Shown here piece after piece: positions 26,232 to 33,720 of a stretch of DNA of 64,000 nucleotides; position 1 is the stretch's first letter, and each line of letters begins with the position of its first letter. The stretch covers positions 682,001 through 746,000 of the forward strand of contig NZ_VIWO01000002.1 of the NCBI RefSeq assembly GCF_007829335.1, read 5' to 3'. The notes under the pieces are model-generated. The model ran no database searches. It worked only from the letters and a program-made list of their open reading frames with translations, and was not told where the DNA came from. The position numbers were made by a program, and so were the translations under genes. The DNA is from Chitinophaga polysaccharea. GTDB lineage: Bacteria > Bacteroidota > Bacteroidia > Chitinophagales > Chitinophagaceae.

Positions 26232-26575
26232 CAGTATATAGGTAATAATTGACAGTACCTGGTTTGATTTAACCAACCTGGTTGACTAACCCAAACAGCC
26301 ATCGTCAACCAGTTATTAAAAATATATAAAACCTTTGTAAAATGACGAAAAAGTTTGTGTTGATAAACACGGGTAATAAAACGAAAGTTTAACAAAAGAA
26401 ACAAGGGCGAATCTTACTTGCCACTCCCGGCAAATAGCGCTGAAGGAAATCCCCTACCACTCCTATCATAAAAAATACTCCGTAAGCAGTAACATTTACC
26501 GCATATGTAAATACCAACCTAAATTGTCCAAAAATATCTCAAACGCCCTAATTTTACCTCTATAAAGACTCCAAA
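26232..26575. other. Divergent intergenic region with promoter for the outer-membrane protein gene
   Basis: This roughly 340-base AT-rich stretch separates two divergent genes. The only element I can support is a promoter close to the plus-strand gene: TTG at 26524-26526, a 22-base spacer and TAATTTTA at 26549-26556, one base off the -7 consensus. Leader length would be about 15-20 bases. Nothing else with coding or RNA-like character is evident. Confidence 0.4.
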
Positions 26576-29023
26576 ATGAAAAAGAAACAGGCCTATTTTT
26601 TTGTGCTCTTTATTTTAGTAACTACTTACATAAATAAAAGCTATGCACAGGCAAAACCTGCAACTTCTGCCATTAACGGCCGCATCATCTCAGCGGATAA
26701 CGCACCCGTAAAGGATGTACTGGTACAACTTCGCCAGGCAACTGATAAAAAATTGCTGAAGATGGAATACACGGACAGCACCGGTAACTTCCGGTTTGAT
26801 AAAATTCCCGACGGCAATTACCAGGTGACGACACAAAGCATGCTGTTTACCCCGTATGAATCGGCTACCTTCCGCCATGAAGGCTCTACACGGCTAGCGG
26901 CCATTTCGCTGCAATTGCAGTCTAAGCAGCTCAAAGAGGCAACGGTTACGGCCAGCAAACCATTTGTACAACAACAATACGATAAAACGGTTATCAATGT
27001 GGCCAGTTCCATTTCAGCGGCCGGCAGTACAGCATTGGAAGTCCTGGAAAAATCGCCGGGCATTACCATCGATCAGAATGATAATATAGCCATGCGCGGA
27101 CGCCAGGGGGTGCTGGTGATGATAGATGGCAAACAGGTACCCATGTCGGGACCAGAACTGGCCACCATGCTAAGGAGCATGTCGGCTAACCAAATAGAAA
27201 CCATCGACCTGATTACTAACCCCTCTTCAAAATATGACGCAGCCGGCAACGCCGGTATTATTGATATCCGGTTAAAGAAAGACAATAAATCCGGTACCAA
27301 TGGGAATATATCATTGAGCTACGGACAGGGAAAATATCCAAAGGTGAACCCCGCCCTCACTTTCAACAGTAAATATCATCGCCTGAATATTTTTGGCGCC
27401 TACAACTACAACTACCGGCAGGAACTCAATGCGTTAACCATCTATCGCCAGTTTTATAACGCGGACAATCAGTATACCGGCGGCACCAACTACGACAACC
27501 GGTTCCGGTTTAACGCCGGTAGTCACAACGCCAGGATTGGAGCCGACTATAATATCAGCAAAAACATTGTGGCGGGGTTTGTGGCCAACGGTATTTTCAA
27601 TAACATGCGCATCTTTACCAACAGCCCCGCACAATCGCTGGATGCAGCCGGACAGCCTGCCGGCACCTTTATCACTACCGGTACCAATACACCGCGCCGT
27701 AATAATCGCAGTATTAATTTCAACTATAAGCACACCCTCGATACCAGTGGCCGGCAACTTACCGCCGATCTCGATTATGCCCGCTTTAATGCCAGCCAGG
27801 CACAGTATTATACCACCCGTTTTTTTGATAATCATCAGCTTGAAAATAAAAGCCCCTACGAACTTTTTGGTGATTTGCAGGGCGACCTGAGCATACGGTC
27901 CGTAAAAGCAGATTATACCCAGCGATTAAAAGCCCTGGGGGCTCGGCTGGATGCCGGCGTTAAAAGCAGCTGGATAAAAACAGACAACGATGTCCGGTTC
28001 TTCGACAGGAGTAATGGTGGTAACGTATTAGATAAAGGCAAGAGCAACCGGTTTATTTACAAGGAAAATATTAATGCCGCCTATATCAATGTTGCCAAAA
28101 AATGGAAACGCTGGGATACGCAACTGGGGCTGAGAGTAGAAAACACCAACGCCGATGGCCTGCAGGTAACAGACAGCACGGCCTTTACCCGCCATTATAC
28201 ACAACTGTTTCCCAGTGGCTATCTCGGTTATGCCATTAATGCCAATAACGACCTGGGTATTACAGTAAGCCGGCGCATTGAACGTCCCTCCTACCGGCAG
28301 CTGAATCCTTTTAAAATATTCCTGGACCCGTATACCTATGAAGCCGGTAATCCGTACTTGTTGCCGGAACTTACCACTTCCACAGAACTAACGTATACCT
28401 TTAAGCAACAGTATACCGCCAAAATCGGTTACAGCCGCACGAAAGACAATATCATTGAGGTATTGTCGCCCGACACAGTAGCAGGTTCCGTTATTCAAAC
28501 GGGTCGTAACCTGGCGGTATATGACTACTACAACATGAGTGTCAGTTTCCCTGCCAGCATAGCGAAATGGCTTAGCAGTACCAACACTGTATTAGTGTTC
28601 TATGGCCGGTATAAAGGCAACCTAGTAAATACCCACCTGGATGTGAGCCGGGTGGCGGTGGAACTTAACTCAGTCAATACGGTGACCATCAACCCGTTGA
28701 CCAGCTTGGAGATTACGGGTAGTTACAATAGCCGGTCCTACTATGGGTTCCTGGATGTGAAAGGATATTGGTTCATGAATATTGGCGCACAGCGGCAGCT
28801 GTGGAACCGAAAAGCATCTGTCAAATTAAATGTCAGCGATATTTTCCTGACCAATCAAACCAACGCCGTTACACGACTGGCGGGTTATGGCGAAACCTTT
28901 CATCAACGCCGGGATACGCGGGTAATGACCTTCACGTTCAATTATCGTTTTGGCAGCAACGGTGGAAATAGTAATGCCCGGAAAACCGGTGGTGCGGAAG
29001 AAGAAAAGCGAAGGGCAGGATAA
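26576..29023 (+). CDS. Outer-membrane beta-barrel protein with carboxypeptidase-like N-terminal domain
   Basis: The 815-residue protein has a signal peptide (about 1-24, ending KSYAQ), then a carboxypeptidase-regulatory-like domain (INGRIISADNAPVKDVLVQL onward, about 32-120). A TonB-receptor plug-like domain at about 130-235 contains VLEKSPGITIDQNDNIAMRG and MIDGKQVPMSG. A large beta-barrel follows, with IERPSYRQLNPFKIFLDPYT typical of the OMP_b-brl_3 family. The last strand is VMTFTFNYRFG, followed by an unusual charged tail of about 20 residues ending EEEKRRAG. It is probably an importer or surface receptor of unknown ligand. A MarR gene starts 19 bases downstream. Confidence 0.85.
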   Translation: MKKKQAYFFVLFILVTTYINKSYAQAKPATSAINGRIISADNAPVKDVLVQLRQATDKKLLKMEYTDSTGNFRFDKIPDGNYQVTTQSMLFTPYESATFRHEGSTRLAAISLQLQSKQLKEATVTASKPFVQQQYDKTVINVASSISAAGSTALEVLEKSPGITIDQNDNIAMRGRQGVLVMIDGKQVPMSGPELATMLRSMSANQIETIDLITNPSSKYDAAGNAGIIDIRLKKDNKSGTNGNISLSYGQGKYPKVNPALTFNSKYHRLNIFGAYNYNYRQELNALTIYRQFYNADNQYTGGTNYDNRFRFNAGSHNARIGADYNISKNIVAGFVANGIFNNMRIFTNSPAQSLDAAGQPAGTFITTGTNTPRRNNRSINFNYKHTLDTSGRQLTADLDYARFNASQAQYYTTRFFDNHQLENKSPYELFGDLQGDLSIRSVKADYTQRLKALGARLDAGVKSSWIKTDNDVRFFDRSNGGNVLDKGKSNRFIYKENINAAYINVAKKWKRWDTQLGLRVENTNADGLQVTDSTAFTRHYTQLFPSGYLGYAINANNDLGITVSRRIERPSYRQLNPFKIFLDPYTYEAGNPYLLPELTTSTELTYTFKQQYTAKIGYSRTKDNIIEVLSPDTVAGSVIQTGRNLAVYDYYNMSVSFPASIAKWLSSTNTVLVFYGRYKGNLVNTHLDVSRVAVELNSVNTVTINPLTSLEITGSYNSRSYYGFLDVKGYWFMNIGAQRQLWNRKASVKLNVSDIFLTNQTNAVTRLAGYGETFHQRRDTRVMTFTFNYRFGSNGGNSNARKTGGAEEEKRRAG

Positions 29024-29042
29024 AAATTTATACATTTAGTGC

Positions 29043-29528
29043 ATGAATTTAGTTAATGAACTGGAGGAGCTGGCGCTGGCTACCCGCCTAAAGCGGCTGG
29101 GAGAACGTTTATCCGCAGACGTTAGCCAGATATATAAGGAGTCGGCGCTGGACTTTGAAGCCAGGTGGTACCTGGTACTGGAGTTGCTCAGCCGGCAAAA
29201 GCAGCTGGGTATTACAGAAATTGCTGCCATGCTGCAACTCAGCCATCCGGCGGTGGTGCAGTTTGTAGAGCAGATGACAGAAAATGGACTAATTAAAACA
29301 GCGCCGGATCGCAAAGATGCCCGGAGGCGGCTGGTGTCATTAACGCCGGCGGGTAAACAGATGCATAAAAAGATAGCGCCGTTGCTCGAAGTGATTAAGG
29401 AGGAAAACAAGAAATGGCTGACAGCCGCCAGTGCCGACTTGTTGCAAGTGCTGACTGAGCTGGAGCAGTCGCTGGATGAGAGAAGTATGTACAAACGGAT
29501 CAAGGTGAGCCTGATAGAAAATTCCTGA
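29043..29528 (+). CDS. MarR family transcriptional regulator
   Basis: The 161-residue protein has a winged helix: LGITEIAAMLQLSHPAVVQF forms the helix-turn-helix, and DRKDARRRLVSLTPAGKQ forms the wing with the conserved D-x-R-D/R pattern. The flanking helices form the dimer interface. It follows the outer-membrane protein gene by 19 bases and may sense a small molecule handled by it. Confidence 0.9.
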   Translation: MNLVNELEELALATRLKRLGERLSADVSQIYKESALDFEARWYLVLELLSRQKQLGITEIAAMLQLSHPAVVQFVEQMTENGLIKTAPDRKDARRRLVSLTPAGKQMHKKIAPLLEVIKEENKKWLTAASADLLQVLTELEQSLDERSMYKRIKVSLIENS

Positions 29529-29559
29529 TGGCGAGCCCTGATCCGTTTGCGGATATGGT

Positions 29560-30216
29560 CTAAATACCCAGTTGATTCATTACCTTGTTCACGATGCGGT
29601 CGCAACGGATCAAATGGAATGGGAATACCAGGTCATTTTTATAATACTCAGAAATTTTACCACGCAGGATCAATTTTGCCCTTAGTAGTCTCACCTTAAC
29701 ATTTACCGACGAAATCTGCAGGACTTGCGCGGTTTCGGCGTTACTGAGCTGTTCAATTTCCCTCATAACAAATACCACCCTGTATTTCTCGGGTACTTGC
29801 ATCAGGGCATGTTCCAGCGCCTCGCCTAGTTCTTTATCAATTACTCTTGCCACCGGGGATTCTTTTGTTTCGGTCATACCGGCCGAATGGTATTCATCAA
29901 TTACAGATATATCTTCCCTGACCCCACGTTTTCTTTTCTTCAATTGCTGATTACATTCATTAATCATGATTCGTTTCAGCCAGGTGCCAAAGGCAGCCTC
30001 CTGCCGGAAAGAGCTAAGATGCTGATATGCATTGATATAAGCTGTCTGCATGACATCTTCTACGTCTGCATCGTTGTTGAGGATAGTCATTCCTATCCGG
30101 AACATGCTCGGATTATGCCGGCGCATCAGCTGTTCAAATAGCTTTTTTTCTCCTGCCAGGATCTTATTGATTATTTCGTTATCAATTTCCCTGTCTGTTA
30201 ATGAGATTGTGGTCAT
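29560..30216 (-). CDS. ECF-type RNA polymerase sigma factor
   Basis: The 218-residue protein has sigma-2 (FEQLMRRHNPSMFRIGMTIL, DADVEDVMQTAYINAYQHL and FGTWLKRIMINECNQQLKK, about residues 28-100). Sigma-4 follows at about 125-185 (ALMQVPEKYRVVFVMREIEQ, then SNAETAQVLQISSVNVKVRL). A 30-residue tail rich in hydrophobic and basic residues follows. No anti-sigma gene is adjacent. It is divergent from the DoxX-like gene, and the shared region contains opposed TGTAAC motifs, so it probably controls itself and that gene. Confidence 0.88.
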   Translation of the reverse strand: MTTISLTDREIDNEIINKILAGEKKLFEQLMRRHNPSMFRIGMTILNNDADVEDVMQTAYINAYQHLSSFRQEAAFGTWLKRIMINECNQQLKKRKRGVREDISVIDEYHSAGMTETKESPVARVIDKELGEALEHALMQVPEKYRVVFVMREIEQLSNAETAQVLQISSVNVKVRLLRAKLILRGKISEYYKNDLVFPFHLIRCDRIVNKVMNQLGI

Positions 30217-30248
30217 TATATCTTATTGGATGATGAAAGTTGAGAAAA

Positions 30249-30303
30249 GTTACAAAATTTTTTTTCTCTTTTTTGTAACCCTGGAAACAATTTGTACTCT
30301 AAT
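30249..30303. promoter_or_regulatory. Divergent ECF-type promoter elements in an inverted repeat
   Basis: The arms GTTACAAAA (30249-30257) and TTTTGTAAC (30271-30279) are perfect complements around 13 bases. Each carries TGTAAC pointing outward, resembling the T-G-[CT]-A-A-C -35 element of Bacteroidota ECF promoters. On the plus side ACTCTAAT at 30296-30303 is a possible -10 after a 16-base spacer. On the minus side the start codon lies 33 bases away, leaving room for a very short leader. Confidence 0.5.
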
Positions 30304-30355
30304 TAACAGGAGCCGGTCTTAAACCGGTCAGAATGCGAACTTAAAAACCGAAGTC

Positions 30356-30727
30356 ATGGCAACTGTTAATCAACTCCAGCGCACGCTACAGGCTACTTAT
30401 GGGATTGTTCCCATTATTGCAGGGTTGGATAAATTCACTAATATCCTCACTGACTGGTCTGCTTACTTGTCGCCTGCCGTAAAAGGAATGCTTCCGTTTG
30501 ATGCCCTGGTTTTCATGAAAATAGTGGGTGTTATTGAAATTGTAGCTGGTTTACTGGTATTCTTCCGTCCTCTTTTTGGTGCCTGGTTAGTGATGGTATG
30601 GCTGATTTGTATTGCCCTGGAATTAATTACTACCGGACAATACTTTGACGTAGCCGTCAGAGACCTGGTAATGGCTATAGGAGCCTATACCCTGGCGCAA
30701 CTGACTAAAAATAAAAGTTTAGCATAG
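30356..30727 (+). CDS. DoxX-like four-helix membrane protein
   Basis: The 123-residue protein has four hydrophobic segments: YGIVPIIAGLDKFTNIL, DALVFMKIVGVIEIVAGLLV, FGAWLVMVWLICIALELIT and VRDLVMAIGAYTLAQL. Size and topology agree with DoxX-like proteins, but the catalytic role of this group is unknown. It is the first gene after the ECF-type promoter and 54 bases before another small gene. Confidence 0.7.
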   Translation: MATVNQLQRTLQATYGIVPIIAGLDKFTNILTDWSAYLSPAVKGMLPFDALVFMKIVGVIEIVAGLLVFFRPLFGAWLVMVWLICIALELITTGQYFDVAVRDLVMAIGAYTLAQLTKNKSLA

Positions 30728-30781
30728 TACTTTATAACCCGCATCCGTTTACTATTATTAACCGTTCAAGTAACTCAGCCA

Positions 30782-31105
30782 ATGCATAAGAGCAAAGTAT
30801 TTAACCTGCAGGGCATCAAAATGCCGGAATTAACGCACGAGCGTATCCAGGAACTGAAACTAACACCCAAAGGCAAGATGATCCTTAATACCGATATGGA
30901 AGCATTCCCATCTTTACTTAAAATGATGGAAACATCCCTGGTGGAGCAACTCGCCCAGTATGAATTGATGATCCGTAACAGCCAGGACGCTATTAAACGT
31001 AAAATGAAACTGCTGGAAATGTTGGATGACCACCTGTATTGGGAGTTTGCCTACCATATGATGTTCATCAAATGGCGGGAGCAAGAATTACTTAAAGCTT
31101 CCTGA
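30782..31105 (+). CDS. Small helical protein of unknown function
   Basis: The 107-residue soluble protein is rich in charged and methionine residues and probably all helical, for example MMETSLVEQLAQYELMIRN and KMKLLEMLDDHLYWEF. I recognise no domain. A second in-frame ATG at 30821 (MPELTHERI) is possible. It follows the DoxX-like gene by 54 bases on the same strand, is followed by a bidirectional terminator, and is therefore likely part of the ECF-driven unit. Confidence 0.6.
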   Translation: MHKSKVFNLQGIKMPELTHERIQELKLTPKGKMILNTDMEAFPSLLKMMETSLVEQLAQYELMIRNSQDAIKRKMKLLEMLDDHLYWEFAYHMMFIKWREQELLKAS

Positions 31106-31108
31106 TGA

Positions 31109-31145
31109 GGGCAGGAAGGTCTGCCTTTTCAGACCTTCCCAGCCC
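31109..31145. terminator. Bidirectional terminator hairpin
   Basis: GGAAGGTCTG (31114-31123) and CAGACCTTCC (31130-31139) pair perfectly around CCTTTT, extended by GGGC and GCCC at the base. It lies between the stop codons of two convergent genes. Confidence 0.75.
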
Positions 31146-31156
31146 GGCCAGCTGGC

Positions 31157-32278
31157 CTATTTTCGCAATAATTTTATCTGCGCTTGTTGCTCATCTACCC
31201 TTTTATTCAACTGGATGATATAGAGGGTGAGTTCTTCTACTTTTTTTAGCAGCAGCCTGTTCATTTCACCTAAGTCCTGTCCGTTTTCCATTACTTCTTT
31301 GGCAGAAGGAACTTCGGGAAGATGTTGGCGGGTGGTTACAAACTGCTCCAGGGATGCTATTGATGGCAATGAATAATCAGCAGTAAACACATCATCAGGC
31401 CAGTTATTATACGCTTTCACCACTACACGGGTAAATACACCCGCACCATTTACTGCCAGTTTATAACCTTTCGTATCAGGTGTACCTATGCCTATATTGC
31501 CGTTGGCCTTTATAACAAAAAGATTGTCAGTATTATTGTTAACGGTGAATACGTTATTATTCAGGAGTTTCCGCTGTTGTATATTTTTGGATAAACCAGT
31601 TATCGTTACCGCCCCCACGTTGGGTTGGTCTGCCAGTGGTACAATATCTTCTGATTCGCCGAGCATATATAATCCGTAGCCACGGCCATGGGACCAGGCA
31701 CGGCCACGCAGGGTGGGAATATAGTCGGTGTCGGCTCCGGCAGCATTGTAGATCACCATTTCTCCATCTCCCCCGGTATTATCCACCTGTGTATATTTCG
31801 CTAACACGATGCCATAGGGCGCCGCCACATGGAACCTGGCAGCCGGTTTTTGGACCCCCACGCTGATATTCCCACCGGAAGTGATCCGCATTCTCTCTAT
31901 CGGCCCGCTTACTGACCCGGTGGTATGAAAGGTTAAATCCATCCCTTGTACCAGCGCAGCATTTGCCTGGTAAATATTTATTCTTTCCGCCCGGATACGC
32001 GCGCCAATGAGGCCGGGCGTCACATCTCTCCACCCGTGAAAATCAATGTTGTAAGCACCACCGGTAGGCGCCCACAATGGAACATTCTGATTGCCGGGAT
32101 CTCCGCTCCGGCCAATATCCAGCACCGGGATACTACTATCCATCGCCAACTTGGTGAATTGTGCATTGTAACGTTTAATGGAATCTTGCGCGATACTTAC
32201 CTGCGCCAGCAACAAACAGGCCACTACAGCCAGATACCTCATAGGATGATCCATAAAGATCAGGGATACTTTCTTCAT
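31157..32278 (-). CDS. Exported fibre-like protein with C-terminal chaperone-like tail
   Basis: The 373-residue protein has a signal peptide ending VSIAQD; the ATG at 32278 is preferred, though 32242 would shorten the signal. The middle is beta-rich with repeated GNISVGVQKPAARFHV and GNIGIGTPDTKGYKLAVNG motifs, typical of Bacteroidota fibre-like surface proteins. The end QHLPEVPSAKEVMENGQDLG followed by a heptad-rich coiled coil (MNRLLLKKVEELTLYIIQLN) is a conserved tail in this group and probably drives trimerisation. Function is unknown; an adhesive or fibre role is inferred from architecture. Confidence 0.7.
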   Translation of the reverse strand: MKKVSLIFMDHPMRYLAVVACLLLAQVSIAQDSIKRYNAQFTKLAMDSSIPVLDIGRSGDPGNQNVPLWAPTGGAYNIDFHGWRDVTPGLIGARIRAERINIYQANAALVQGMDLTFHTTGSVSGPIERMRITSGGNISVGVQKPAARFHVAAPYGIVLAKYTQVDNTGGDGEMVIYNAAGADTDYIPTLRGRAWSHGRGYGLYMLGESEDIVPLADQPNVGAVTITGLSKNIQQRKLLNNNVFTVNNNTDNLFVIKANGNIGIGTPDTKGYKLAVNGAGVFTRVVVKAYNNWPDDVFTADYSLPSIASLEQFVTTRQHLPEVPSAKEVMENGQDLGEMNRLLLKKVEELTLYIIQLNKRVDEQQAQIKLLRK

Positions 32279-32406
32279 ACTTTATATTATTATATCAACA
32301 GCATACCAGGTGAAGGGAGGGGGCTTGTCAACAAACAATTCCTTTCTTTGCAATGATAAAAATAAATTCCTAACCTACAAATATCTTTCTAAAAAAACCT
32401 ACCTTA

Positions 32407-32414
32407 TATCTTTG
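32407..32414 (+). promoter_or_regulatory. -7 box before the antiporter gene
   Basis: TATCTTTG is a perfect TAnnTTTG box 14 bases before the ATG at 32429, implying a very short leader. No good -33 TTG is seen at the usual spacing. Confidence 0.5.
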
Positions 32415-32428
32415 CAGTAAATCATACC

Positions 32429-33703
32429 ATGGAGCTCTATAGCATTGTTATCTTCATATTGGCTATTATGATCATCTTATCTGCGATGGCAGATAAGATG
32501 AAGTTGCCTTACCCGGTGTTGCTGATCAGCGCCGGTATTGGCATTGGCTTTATACCGGCGTTGCCCGATATTTCACTGAACCCCGATGTAGTGTTCCTTA
32601 TTTTCCTGCCGCCCCTTTTATACGACGCGGCGTTTAATATTTCGCCGCAGGAATTCAAAACCAATTTTAATACGATTGGCACCCTCGCCATCGGGCTTGT
32701 CTTTTTAACGGCAGCGGCTATCGCGGTGGTGGCGCATTACTTAATTCCTGGTATGACCTGGCCTTTGGCCTTTGTATTGGGTGCTATCCTCTCTGCTACC
32801 GATGCCGTAGCCGCTATGAGCATTACCAAAGGACTGGGCCTTTCCCATAAAACCATTACTATCCTTGAAGGTGAAAGTCTTATCAACGATGCCTCTGCCC
32901 TGGTAACCTATCGTTTTGCTATTGCCGCGGCCATGGGTACGGCCTTCGTGTTCTGGAAAGCATCGCTGGAATTTATTGTGCTGATGGCGGGCGGCGTACT
33001 GGTGGGACTTGCCATCGGCAAGCTATTACATATAATCCTGAAAGTGGTGCATAAAAACGACCTGGTAACCATCAGCTTTATGCTCCTGATGCCCTTTGTT
33101 ACTTACCTGCTGGCGGAAGAGCTGCATGTATCGGGTGTGATTGCCGTAGTCGTACTGGGCCTCATGACCGCGAGGATCAGCAACCGTGCCTTTCCGGAAA
33201 AGTTAAAACAACAATCCCGTGCCATCTGGGACATTATTATTTTCCTGCTCAATGGGCTCATTTTTATATTGATAGGATTACAGTTTCCCTATATTATTAA
33301 AGACATCCCTGCCGATATGATATTTCCCTACATCGGCTATGGGATTATAATTACCCTGGTAGCGCTGGTGCTACGCATGGCCCGTATCTTCACCCAACAG
33401 CTCAACCTGGAGCAGGCCTTTAAGAAAGGTAAAGGCAGGATCACAGAAAATGCGTTGCTGGATTTTAAGAATAGCCTGATTATCGGCTGGTCGGGCATGC
33501 GGGGCATTGTTTCCCTGGCTATCGCCATTGGGCTGCCTATGACGTTGGGAGATAACAAATCATTCCCGGAAAGAAATGCTATCGTATTTATTTCCGTGGT
33601 AGTGGTGTTGTTTACCCTGATCGTACAAGGTATTTCCCTGCCATGGATTGTAAAGGCGGTGAAGCTGCCAGGTACACATCCGAAGAAATTACATAGTGCA
33701 TAA
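32429..33703 (+). CDS. CPA1-type sodium/proton antiporter
   Basis: The 424-residue inner-membrane protein has about 12 hydrophobic segments. The ion-binding core is visible in AILSATDAVAAMSITKGLGL and ILEGESLINDASALV, whose Asn-Asp pair marks electroneutral CPA1 exchangers (NhaP/NHE type). WSGMRGIVSLAIAIGLP is also conserved. It would exchange cytosolic sodium or potassium for protons. There is no C-terminal regulatory domain. It is monocistronic and convergent with the GH78 gene. Confidence 0.9.
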   Translation: MELYSIVIFILAIMIILSAMADKMKLPYPVLLISAGIGIGFIPALPDISLNPDVVFLIFLPPLLYDAAFNISPQEFKTNFNTIGTLAIGLVFLTAAAIAVVAHYLIPGMTWPLAFVLGAILSATDAVAAMSITKGLGLSHKTITILEGESLINDASALVTYRFAIAAAMGTAFVFWKASLEFIVLMAGGVLVGLAIGKLLHIILKVVHKNDLVTISFMLLMPFVTYLLAEELHVSGVIAVVVLGLMTARISNRAFPEKLKQQSRAIWDIIIFLLNGLIFILIGLQFPYIIKDIPADMIFPYIGYGIIITLVALVLRMARIFTQQLNLEQAFKKGKGRITENALLDFKNSLIIGWSGMRGIVSLAIAIGLPMTLGDNKSFPERNAIVFISVVVVLFTLIVQGISLPWIVKAVKLPGTHPKKLHSA

Positions 33704-33720
33704 CAAGGAGCACCTGTTTT

